From the NCBI GenBank assembly GCA_025455635.1, contig JALOMF010000090.1, positions 1-10,906 on the forward strand: a DNA stretch of 10,906 nucleotides, given 5' to 3'. The DNA is from Saprospiraceae bacterium (GTDB lineage Bacteria; Bacteroidota; Bacteroidia; Chitinophagales; Saprospiraceae). The notes below the pieces were generated by a model. That model was not told the DNA's origin, did no database searches, and saw only the letters and a program-made list of their open reading frames with translations. This document shows, one piece after another, positions 1 to 6,486 of the stretch (position 1 is the first letter of the stretch; every line of letters starts with the position of its first letter). The translations under genes and the position numbers were made by a program.

Positions 1-2045
1 GGCATGTTGAAATCGGTGACGCCCCTCGTTACGCCTGTGCCCACGAAATAGTCGTTCACGGTGTCCTCGTTTGGCGTGAAGGCGTTGGGCATGAAGAAGG
101 TCACTTTGGGCGTCACATCAATGAACTGAACCAAAGTGTCGAGGCATTTTTCGGGGTGAACGACCACCAGCCTCACCTCGTGCAGCCCCGTGTCGGGGAA
201 GCTGTAAGTGAAATCGGGCTGCTGTGCCACCAGCTTGCCGTCCACGTACCAGTCCCAGTGGTTCACGTTGATGCTTTCTTCCGTGAAATTGACCACGGGG
301 TTGAGGTTGTCGGGATTGGTAGGGTCAAAGCTGAAGCCTGCCACGGGCGGGGCCAGTATGTTCACCAAGCCCGTGAAGGTCGTGTCGGTGTAGCAGCCGA
401 TGGGCGACGTGATTTCGAGGCGCACGTCGAACAGCCCGGTGTCTTGGTAAACATGCGTGGGGCTGATGTCGGTGCCCCGCCCCCCGTCGCCGAAGTCCCA
501 CCGGATGTCGTAGGTCTGGTCGAGCGGGCTGGATTGGTTGTTGAAGAAAACCGAGGCTGGGGCACAGCTGATGGTGTCGTTGGGTTTTACGAAGATAATG
601 GCTGGCACGGGCTGATAAATCACCGATTGGGTGGTGTCATCGAGGCAGCCGTGCTCGTCCCATACTGCTAGCGTCACCATTTTTGTACCTGATTCTTCGT
701 AAACATAAGTTGGGTTGCGCTGCACGGAGTCCACTACGCCCGGCTCCAAGTACCAAGCCCAAGCCGCTATTTGCCCTGCGCCCAAGATGGCCGATTGGTC
801 GAGGAACGTGACAGGCCCTGCCAGGCAGGTATCATAGTCGTAGCCGAAATTGGCCTCGATTTCAGGGTAAATCTCGACGAAGATGCTGGCCGTGTCGTTG
901 CACTGCTGGCCAGGGTTGAGTATCAGCCTGCCCTCATAGCTGCCAGCGGCCGGGAAGTTCACCAAGACATCCCAAGTGGTGAAGCGCTCGGTCGTGCCGT
1001 TGATGTCGAACTCCCATTGCAAGGAGTCCACGTTGCTGTTGTTCGTGCTCAGGTTCTGGAAGGGGATGGCTAGGTCGTAGCAAGTATTGATGAAATAGTC
1101 CTCGTCAATGACCGTCAAGTCGGGTGAGTTCAGGTCGGCGTCCACCAGCACCTCGCATTGCAGCACATTGAACTGAAAGTCCCGCATCACCACGCTCAAC
1201 AGCTGGCCATTGCGGTACTCCTTGATGCAAACTGCCACCGAGAACTGCCCTTGCACATTGGGTGTGCCAGCGAGCAGGCCAGTCTGTGGGTTGATGCTGA
1301 TTTGAGGGCTGCCGCCCATGGGGTTGAGGGGGCTGTAGGGTGGGTTCACGAAAGTGACCACATCATAAGGAGGTGGGCAGGCAGGGTCGGGCACCACGCT
1401 GTTGCAGTTGCCGCCGCCCATGCCGCCGCCGACGAATGGGGCGCAGAACTCGTAAACCAATTGGTCGCCTTCGGCGTCGTAGGCGCTGTGGTCGTAGGTG
1501 AAGGGCTGGTTGACGCAGAGGACTATGGGCGGGAAACTGTTGTAAGTCGGGCTGTTGTTGCACAATGTTTGCGAAGCGGAAGTAAGCTCCACGGTAAAAG
1601 TGGCTCCTATATCGTCTGGGTTCACGATATTGGAGATGGTGGCATTGCGGCAGCAACGCTGGTAACTCACGTGGTAGCTGGAGGCCGATGGCCAATCTGT
1701 GAACTGGTATTCAAAGGAATAGACCCCCTCTTGCACGCAAACACTTGGCGGCACGGTGACACAGGGATTGTCTTCAGCTTCAAGGTCTTCAATTATCAAT
1801 GGGCTGCGGTAGATGGTGGTCATGAAGGTGTAAGAGCCGTCAAGTTCTTCTTTGTAAATGGAAAATGCGGCGGGGCTGTCGAACTGCCCTGCAGTCGGGT
1901 CGGAACAATCCCGGTACATCTTCAGGGAGAAACGGTAATTGCCCGATCCAAGGCACTCGTAGGTCAAAGCGCCTCCAATTATGTGCTTCGAGAAAGCTGG
2001 CAAACTGCTGAAGAGGGCCAGCAGCAGCGGTATAAAATATCTCAT
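1..2045 (-). CDS. Secreted cysteine-rich PKD-domain protein with T9SS type B sorting domain, C-terminus cut by window edge
   Basis: An open frame of 681 codons starts at the ATG at 2045 and has no stop before the window edge, so the end of the protein is missing. Residues 1-19 form a signal peptide (MRYFIPLLLALFSSLPAFS), followed by the HIIGG motif shared with the upstream paralogue. An N-terminal module (about 20-300) contains YRDC, QRCCRN and CIKEYRNG motifs and many cysteines. PKD-like segments follow; only the one at about 515-535 keeps a clear WDFGDGG motif. The segments near 429-449 and 597-616 align with PKD repeats of the paralogue but have lost the FGD signature. From about residue 650 (PNAFTPNEDTVND) begins the gliding-motility-associated C-terminal domain, which in Bacteroidota directs export and surface attachment through type IX secretion. 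By comparison with the 756-residue neighbour, roughly 40 residues lie outside the window. The role is probably adhesion or surface structure; the ligand is unknown. Confidence 0.9.
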   Translation of the reverse strand, partial: MRYFIPLLLALFSSLPAFSKHIIGGALTYECLGSGNYRFSLKMYRDCSDPTAGQFDSPAAFSIYKEELDGSYTFMTTIYRSPLIIEDLEAEDNPCVTVPPSVCVQEGVYSFEYQFTDWPSASSYHVSYQRCCRNATISNIVNPDDIGATFTVELTSASQTLCNNSPTYNSFPPIVLCVNQPFTYDHSAYDAEGDQLVYEFCAPFVGGGMGGGNCNSVVPDPACPPPYDVVTFVNPPYSPLNPMGGSPQISINPQTGLLAGTPNVQGQFSVAVCIKEYRNGQLLSVVMRDFQFNVLQCEVLVDADLNSPDLTVIDEDYFINTCYDLAIPFQNLSTNNSNVDSLQWEFDINGTTERFTTWDVLVNFPAAGSYEGRLILNPGQQCNDTASIFVEIYPEIEANFGYDYDTCLAGPVTFLDQSAILGAGQIAAWAWYLEPGVVDSVQRNPTYVYEESGTKMVTLAVWDEHGCLDDTTQSVIYQPVPAIIFVKPNDTISCAPASVFFNNQSSPLDQTYDIRWDFGDGGRGTDISPTHVYQDTGLFDVRLEITSPIGCYTDTTFTGLVNILAPPVAGFSFDPTNPDNLNPVVNFTEESINVNHWDWYVDGKLVAQQPDFTYSFPDTGLHEVRLVVVHPEKCLDTLVQFIDVTPKVTFFMPNAFTPNEDTVNDYFVGTGVTRGVTDFNM

Positions 2046-2103
2046 CTTGAAAAGTTGACTTTCGCTCGGTTGGTAAATGTGGGCAATACATTGGCGCACT
2101 ACA

Positions 2104-2132
2104 CCGGAACCTGATTTTTCACCCGGAACCTG
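2104..2132. repeat. 10-bp direct repeat CCGGAACCTG, two copies 19 bp apart
   Basis: CCGGAACCTG occurs exactly at 2104-2113 and 2123-2132, in the 152-bp gap between the two adhesin-like genes. It lies inside the presumed leader of the downstream gene. The 19-bp period is close to two helical turns, so paired protein binding is possible, but nothing else supports a function. Confidence 0.4.
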
Positions 2133-2179
2133 CGCCTAGCCTGCCCCTTGAAAGCTCATGTGAGTGCATGACCCAAGCC

Positions 2180-2209
2180 CAAATGTACAAAGCCGTGCTA
2201 TTTTATCAG
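2180..2209 (-). promoter_or_regulatory. Candidate Bacteroidota promoter for the downstream adhesin-like gene
   Basis: Reading the minus strand, TACATTTG (2187-2180) matches the -7 consensus TAnnTTTG exactly. A CTG (2209-2207), one base off the -33 TTG element, lies 19 bp upstream. The promoter would straddle the TAG stop of the upstream paralogue (2200-2198) and give a leader of about 130 nt before the ATG at 2045. This suggests the downstream copy can be transcribed separately from its neighbour. The match is by eye only. Confidence 0.4.
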
Positions 2210-4468
2210 CGTTGCGTAGCCCCTAAGCTCTTTTTTTTCACCTCGAGGCTCGGTATAGGTCACGACTACGACATAAACGCCTTGTGTCACCAACTCCCCA
2301 GTGTTGTTTTTACGGCCGTTCCAAGACTCAAACGGGTCATTGGTTTCAAAAAGCAACTCTCCGTAACGGTTCCAGATACGAAACAGGAAGTCGGTCGCCC
2401 CTTCCATCATGCCATTGCCCCGGTAGCCGTCGTTGGTGCCGTCGCCGTTTGGGGTAAATGCATTGGGTAGGTAGTAGCGCACTTCTGGTATCACGTCCAG
2501 CAGTTTTTGAATCGTGTCGGTGCAGCCACTGGGGTGGAAAACAACGAGCTGGACTACCTGCTGGCCCGTGTCCGGGAAGGTATGCGAGGGGTTTTGGTCA
2601 ATGGAAATGCCGGAGTTCCCGAAGGTCCAGCGCCATTTCACGGCATCGGTTGACTGGTCGGTGAACTGGGCCGTGGGCTGTAAATTGCTCAGTTGCGAGG
2701 GCGAGTAGGTAAAGTCGGCGACCGGGCTGGGCAGCACCGTGATGAGGTTGTTCCAAGTCGTGTCGGTCTGGCAGCCTAGCGGCGAGATGATTTCGAGGGA
2801 AACCGTGTAGGTGCCGATGTCTTCGTAGGTGTAGGTCGGGCTGATGTCGCCACTGGTGCCCCCATCGCCAAAGTCCCAGTTGAGCGTGTAGCTCTCGTTG
2901 ACTGGCGTAGAGAGGTTGTCGAACACAATGGTCGCTGGCTGGCAGCCGATGAAATCGCTGGGCGCCACCACAAGCAGCTCTGGTATGGGGTAGTAGGGAA
3001 GCGGCGCCGTGGCCAAGCCTGTGCAGTTGTTGGTATCCCTTACGACCAGTTCCACTTCAAAGGCTCCGGGAATGCCGTAGGTGTGCACGGGGTTTTGGTC
3101 CTGCGACTGAGTTTCGTCGCCGAATGACCAGTCCCACGATACGATACTGCCAGGCCCGGCCCCCGCCACGGTGAGGTCGGTGAACAGTACCGGGCCAGCC
3201 ACACAGGTATCGTATTCGAACTCGAAATCTGCGGTGATGCCGGGAAACACATTGACCTCGATATAGGCCGTGTCGCTACAGGCTGCGGCATTGGGGTTCA
3301 GCAGCAGGGCGCCGTAGTAGGTGCCCACGCCAGGGAAGTCAACGACTGGGTTCCAGTCGGTGAAAGTCTCGGTGGTGCCGTTGATGTCGAACTCCCAACG
3401 GAACTCGCTGATGAACTGCTGCTGAAAACTTTCGTTGATGAAATTGACGGCGTTTGCGCCACAGGCTTCCACCACATAATATTGTATGCCTTGCAAGCTC
3501 ACGATTTCGTTTTCCTCAATATCGGCCTCCACGGTGGGCTGGCAGTTTGCTACGTTGAACTGGAACTCCCTACGGGTCTCGCTCAAGAGCACGCCGTTTC
3601 GGTATTCTTTGACGCAAACGCCCACTACGTACTGCCCAGCAGCCAATGGCACCCCAGTCAAGAAGCCTGTGTTCGGGTCGATGGAGAGCTGTGGATTGGC
3701 CAGCATTGGGTTGGAAAATGAATAAGCAGCATTGAAGCTGACCGGCGCATAAGGCGGCGGCAGGTCGGGGTTGGGTGCTACGCCTACTGGCGATTCTGCG
3801 TTTTGCTGGTCGTTGCCACCTCCTGTTATTGGGGTGCAGAACTCATAAACGAGCAGGTCTCCATCAGGGTCAGTGGCGGCATGGTCAAAGTCAATCGGCT
3901 CGCCAGTGCAGATTGCCACAGGCGGAAAGTCATTGAAGACGGGGCTGCTGTTGCAAAGCGACTGTGAATTCGGCGTCAGCTCCATGTAGTAGGTGGCGCC
4001 CGTTTCACCGGGCATTTCCAAGTTCGTGATGCTGTTATTGCGGCAGCAACGCTGGTAAACGATGTGGTAGCTGGAAGTGGACACGGGCAGCTCAATATCA
4101 AAAATATATATACCTTCCTCAACACAAACATCAGGTGGAACTACGAGGCAAGGGTTGCTGAGGTTCGGCTCAATGTCCGTGATGATTGGCGCATCCAACT
4201 CTATCACGTCGAAAGGTATCGCAGAATTACCCAAAAATATGGTCACAGTGCCTGCGAATGGTGCTCCACCTACAAAATCCGAATCAAAAAATGCCCCACC
4301 ACCGTTACAGTCGCGGTACACCTTCATCGTGAACGTGTAGTCCCCATTACCATGACAAACGTAATTGATGGTGCCCCCGATGATATGCGCAGCTTGGAGT
4401 GGCAACCATATTGCGACGAAAGCAAAGCCCGTCAGCAGCGCCTTCTTGAAAGTGCATATTTTTGTCAT
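2198..4468 (-). CDS. Secreted cysteine-rich PKD-domain protein with T9SS type B (gliding motility-associated) C-terminal domain
   Basis: The start at 4468 is chosen because it gives a normal signal peptide: MTKICTFKK, a hydrophobic ALLTGFAFVAIWLPL stretch, then QAA before HIIGG. In-frame ATGs at 4513 and 4534 would add 15 or 22 lysine-rich residues and cannot be excluded. In this 756-residue version, an N-terminal module (about 28-310) has YRDC, QRCCRN and CVKEYRNG motifs. It includes an Ig/cadherin-like segment (TDPDGDLLVYEF, then LSIDPNTGFLTGVPLAAGQY). Three PKD-like repeats follow, with WDWSFGDE near 445, WDFGDGG near 531 and WRWTFGN near 612. The last 90 residues (PNAFTPNGDGTNDGYRGNG to the final LIK) are a complete gliding-motility-associated C-terminal domain. 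In known family members this domain is recognised by type IX secretion. All 18 cysteines found between the signal peptide and that domain are also present in the downstream tandem paralogue. A role as a surface adhesin is inference. Confidence 0.9.
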   Translation of the reverse strand: MTKICTFKKALLTGFAFVAIWLPLQAAHIIGGTINYVCHGNGDYTFTMKVYRDCNGGGAFFDSDFVGGAPFAGTVTIFLGNSAIPFDVIELDAPIITDIEPNLSNPCLVVPPDVCVEEGIYIFDIELPVSTSSYHIVYQRCCRNNSITNLEMPGETGATYYMELTPNSQSLCNSSPVFNDFPPVAICTGEPIDFDHAATDPDGDLLVYEFCTPITGGGNDQQNAESPVGVAPNPDLPPPYAPVSFNAAYSFSNPMLANPQLSIDPNTGFLTGVPLAAGQYVVGVCVKEYRNGVLLSETRREFQFNVANCQPTVEADIEENEIVSLQGIQYYVVEACGANAVNFINESFQQQFISEFRWEFDINGTTETFTDWNPVVDFPGVGTYYGALLLNPNAAACSDTAYIEVNVFPGITADFEFEYDTCVAGPVLFTDLTVAGAGPGSIVSWDWSFGDETQSQDQNPVHTYGIPGAFEVELVVRDTNNCTGLATAPLPYYPIPELLVVAPSDFIGCQPATIVFDNLSTPVNESYTLNWDFGDGGTSGDISPTYTYEDIGTYTVSLEIISPLGCQTDTTWNNLITVLPSPVADFTYSPSQLSNLQPTAQFTDQSTDAVKWRWTFGNSGISIDQNPSHTFPDTGQQVVQLVVFHPSGCTDTIQKLLDVIPEVRYYLPNAFTPNGDGTNDGYRGNGMMEGATDFLFRIWNRYGELLFETNDPFESWNGRKNNTGELVTQGVYVVVVTYTEPRGEKKELRGYATLIK

Positions 4469-4818
4469 ATTTTTCGGATTAAACAGCCGCTTAGGCAATT
4501 TAGGTGCTTTCATCGTGGCGGGGTTTGTTTTCACGAACTCCAGAAGTTGTGTGCAACTGTGCCGACCTGGTTAACGATAGGCCAGATGCCGGAATTACGA
4601 TGCCCAGCCATTCTGAAACAAAAAAGAATTTCTTTGTTGCAAACATAGACCGGAAAAACTGCTAAGATAGGCAAGATTTTTTGAGAGTTTTGTCAGCAGA
4701 TAGGCTAAATGTACATGATTTGTGACGCCTTGGTGCCCAGCTCCAAAAATCTTTGCGGCGGTTTCACGTTTGTTAATGAGTTTTAAACGTACCGCTTCAT
4801 CTAAAACACCTAAAACTC
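4469..4818. other. Divergent intergenic region between the adhesin pair and the YrdC-like gene
   Basis: This stretch of about 350 bp separates two divergently transcribed genes. Its left 66 bp could be coding if the adhesin starts at 4534. It contains one convincing promoter element for the minus strand, listed separately. For the plus strand I see only weak -7-like sequences (AATCTTTG at 4748-4755, CACGTTTG at 4765-4772), each one base off TAnnTTTG and without a well-spaced -33 element. A small hairpin (AGTTG at 4545-4549 with CAACT at 4554-4558) has no evident role. I see no tRNA or other structured RNA. Confidence 0.6.
4640..4674 (-). promoter_or_regulatory. Candidate Bacteroidota promoter for the adhesin-like gene pair
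   Basis: On the minus strand, TATGTTTG (4647-4640) matches the -7 consensus TAnnTTTG exactly. A TTG (4674-4672) lies 24 bp upstream, slightly longer than the usual 19-23 bp. Transcription would start near 4633, giving a leader of about 100 nt to the ATG at 4534 or 165 nt to the ATG at 4468. Confidence 0.45.
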
Positions 4819-5418
4819 ATGTTAACTTTTACCAGCCATCGCACACGCATGGTTCAAAACTACCTATTGGAACCCATCCTTGAAACGCTTGAAAACGGGG
4901 GACTTATCCTCTTCCCGACCGATACCGTTTGGGGCATTGGCTGCGATGCCACCAACGAAATGGCCGTAGCACGCATCCGGCAGCTCAGGCAGTTGCCGCC
5001 CTCCCTCTCGCTAACCCTGCTCGCACCCTCCATCGAAGCCTTGAAAAAGCATGTGACGCATATCCACCCAAGGGTGGAGACCCTGCTACAGTTCCACAGC
5101 CGACCGCTCACCATCCTCTACGAACAAGCTAAGAACTTGGCGGCACAAGCCGCCGCCAACGACGGTTCCGTCGCATTCCGAATTCCCAAGGAGGGCTTTT
5201 GCACCGAATTGCTGGAGGCGTTCGGCAGGCCCATCGTGGCCACAGCGGCTTGCATCGGCGACAACCCCATTCCCAAGCATTTCGGCGAAATCAGCTCCGC
5301 CGTCATCGAAGGCATTGACCATGTGGTGAAATACCGCCAAATGGACAAGGACATGGCAGAGCCGTCCGTCATTGCCCGCATCGGCGAAGACGAAGAGCTG
5401 GTTTTTATTCGTGAATGA
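4819..5418 (+). CDS. YrdC/Sua5-like protein with degenerate active site (L-threonylcarbamoyladenylate synthase family)
   Basis: The 199-residue protein has the YrdC/Sua5/TsaC fold signature: GGLILFPTDTVWGIGCDATN (27-46), SRPLTILY (94-101), GSVAFRIP (116-123), GRPIVATAA (136-144) and a C-terminal PSVIARIG. Canonical members make threonylcarbamoyl-AMP from threonine, bicarbonate and ATP for the t6A modification of tRNA. They carry a conserved Lys-Arg-Ser-Asn tetrad. Here the LKxR...K segment reads LRQLPPSL (56-63), so the Lys is Arg57, the Arg is Leu59 and the following Lys is Leu63. The SAN motif reads AAC (143-145). The domain is otherwise full length and the frame is intact, so this is substitution rather than truncation. 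The protein may be a paralogue with changed or lost activity, and the gene symbol is withheld for that reason. An ATG at 4849 (Met11) is an alternative start. murQ begins 100 bp downstream. Confidence 0.85.
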   Translation: MLTFTSHRTRMVQNYLLEPILETLENGGLILFPTDTVWGIGCDATNEMAVARIRQLRQLPPSLSLTLLAPSIEALKKHVTHIHPRVETLLQFHSRPLTILYEQAKNLAAQAAANDGSVAFRIPKEGFCTELLEAFGRPIVATAACIGDNPIPKHFGEISSAVIEGIDHVVKYRQMDKDMAEPSVIARIGEDEELVFIRE

Positions 5419-5506
5419 TTGTTGGATGATTAAATTGTTGGATTGCTAAACGGCTTGATTGCTTTTTGGGGTGTCTCAACAATCATACAGTGCAGCAATC
5501 TAACAA
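5416..5506. repeat. ATTGTTGGAT-type direct and inverted intergenic repeats
   Basis: Between the YrdC-like gene and murQ, ATTGTTGGAT occurs exactly at 5418-5427 and 5434-5443. TTGTTGGATTGCT (5435-5447) is then repeated in inverted orientation as AGCAATCTAACAA (5494-5506), with 12 of 13 pairs. TGATTGTTG (5416-5424, including the upstream stop codon) is also inverted at 5478-5486. The two inverted pairs cross rather than nest, so one simple hairpin cannot use both. It resembles a small degenerate intergenic repeat element more than a terminator, since no T-run directly follows a stem. Confidence 0.55.
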
Positions 5507-5518
5507 ACACTTTTTTTC

Positions 5519-6337
5519 ATGGAAAAAACAACGGAAAGCCCATCCCACTACCGCCACCTCGAAAAAATGACGGTGGCAGAGCTGCTGCAAAACCTCAACA
5601 AGGAGGATAAAACCGTGCCCCTGGCCGTGGAACGGGCATTGCCAGCCATCGAAGCGCTCGTGACCGCTGTGGTGGACAGGGCCAGAAACGGGGGCCGACT
5701 TTTCTACATCGGAGCGGGCACCAGCGGCCGCTTGGCCGTCATTGACGCTTCGGAGTGCCCACCCACCTTCGGAGTCCCGCCCGACATGGTGGTCGGGGTC
5801 ATTGCCGGAGGCGACCGGGCCATCCGAAATTCCGTCGAAGATGCCGAAGACGCCCCCCATCAGGCTTGGCTCGATTTGCAGGGCTACCATATTGACAGTC
5901 AGGACTTTGTGATAGGCGTTGCAGCTTCTGGCACCACGCCCTACGTAGTAGGTGGGCTGTTGGATTGCCGCAAGCACGGCATCGCCACCGGGTGCATCAC
6001 CTGCAACGCCGGCTCACCGCTCGCCGCCGCCGCCGACTATCCCGTGGAGGTAGTGGTAGGCCCTGAGTTCGTGACGGGCAGCACCCGAATGAAGTCCGGC
6101 ACGGCGCAAAAACTCGTGCTCAACATGGTCTCCACCAGCCTGATGATACAATTGGGGCGGGTAAAGGACAACCGGATGGTGGACATGCAGCTCACCAACC
6201 TGAAACTGCTGGACCGGGGCACCAAGATGGTGGCCCAAGATACTGGCCTTGCCCACGAGGCCGCACTTGCGCTGCTCAAGGAGAAGGGCAGCGTACGCAA
6301 GGCAGTTGACCATTATTTGTCAACAAAAAACGGCTGA
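5519..6337 (+). CDS. murQ: N-acetylmuramic acid 6-phosphate etherase MurQ
   Basis: MurQ is a cytoplasmic SIS-domain enzyme of peptidoglycan recycling. It cleaves the lactyl ether of N-acetylmuramic acid 6-phosphate to give N-acetylglucosamine 6-phosphate and D-lactate. The 272-residue product is complete and somewhat shorter than the E. coli enzyme (298 residues). It has the family motifs GAGTSGRLAVIDASECPPTFG-type (65-85), AGGDRAIRNSVEDAED (96-111), ASGTTPYV (136-143) and GSTRMKSGTAQK (187-198). Glu79 in SECPPTF and Glu110 in VEDAED correspond to the two catalytic glutamates of E. coli MurQ (Glu83 and Glu114) with a constant offset of four. The start at 5519 directly follows a T-run, has no Shine-Dalgarno sequence, and gives the expected N-terminus. 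No other recycling gene, such as anmK or a muropeptide transporter, is adjacent. Confidence 0.96.
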   Translation: MEKTTESPSHYRHLEKMTVAELLQNLNKEDKTVPLAVERALPAIEALVTAVVDRARNGGRLFYIGAGTSGRLAVIDASECPPTFGVPPDMVVGVIAGGDRAIRNSVEDAEDAPHQAWLDLQGYHIDSQDFVIGVAASGTTPYVVGGLLDCRKHGIATGCITCNAGSPLAAAADYPVEVVVGPEFVTGSTRMKSGTAQKLVLNMVSTSLMIQLGRVKDNRMVDMQLTNLKLLDRGTKMVAQDTGLAHEAALALLKEKGSVRKAVDHYLSTKNG

Positions 6338-6354
6338 CTTCTTTTGCAAAACGA

Positions 6355-6469
6355 GCCAATATTGGCATTTCACGGCAAAGCATTGAACCAAGTCCACTGT
6401 TTTTTATTTTTCTACATAACTTGGCAAGCCAATGAATCACCACACTGTTTGAGATAGGCCAATACTTGC
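6355..6469 (+). promoter_or_regulatory. Cluster of GCCAAT palindromes and a weak promoter upstream of the exported protein gene
   Basis: The spacer after murQ holds a perfect palindrome GCCAATATTGGC (6355-6366), an everted pair TTGGC-AA-GCCAA (6421-6432), and GCCAATACTTGC (6458-6469), an imperfect copy of the first with two mismatches. The TTG at 6421-6423 lies 20 bp before ACTGTTTG (6444-6451), which keeps the TTTG half of the Bacteroidota -7 element but not its TA. If this is a promoter, transcription starts near 6458, at the third copy. That supports the coding start at 6487 rather than 6466. The operator role is an inference. Confidence 0.35.
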
Positions 6470-6486
6470 AGAAACTCCGTTTTGCT

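Noticed and set aside
1158..2114. A 318-codon open frame on the plus strand opposite the truncated adhesin-like gene
   Set aside because: The minus frame encodes a coherent signal peptide, PKD motif and sorting-domain start that align with the neighbour; the plus frame has no recognisable motif.
4623..4635. AAAGAA / TTCTTT palindrome near the predicted start point of the adhesin gene
   Set aside because: It is short and made of A/T-rich runs that are common in this spacer by chance.
6305..6324. Inverted repeat GTTGAC / GTCAAC at the end of murQ as a terminator
   Set aside because: It lies within the coding sequence and is followed by A residues, not a T-run, on the plus strand.
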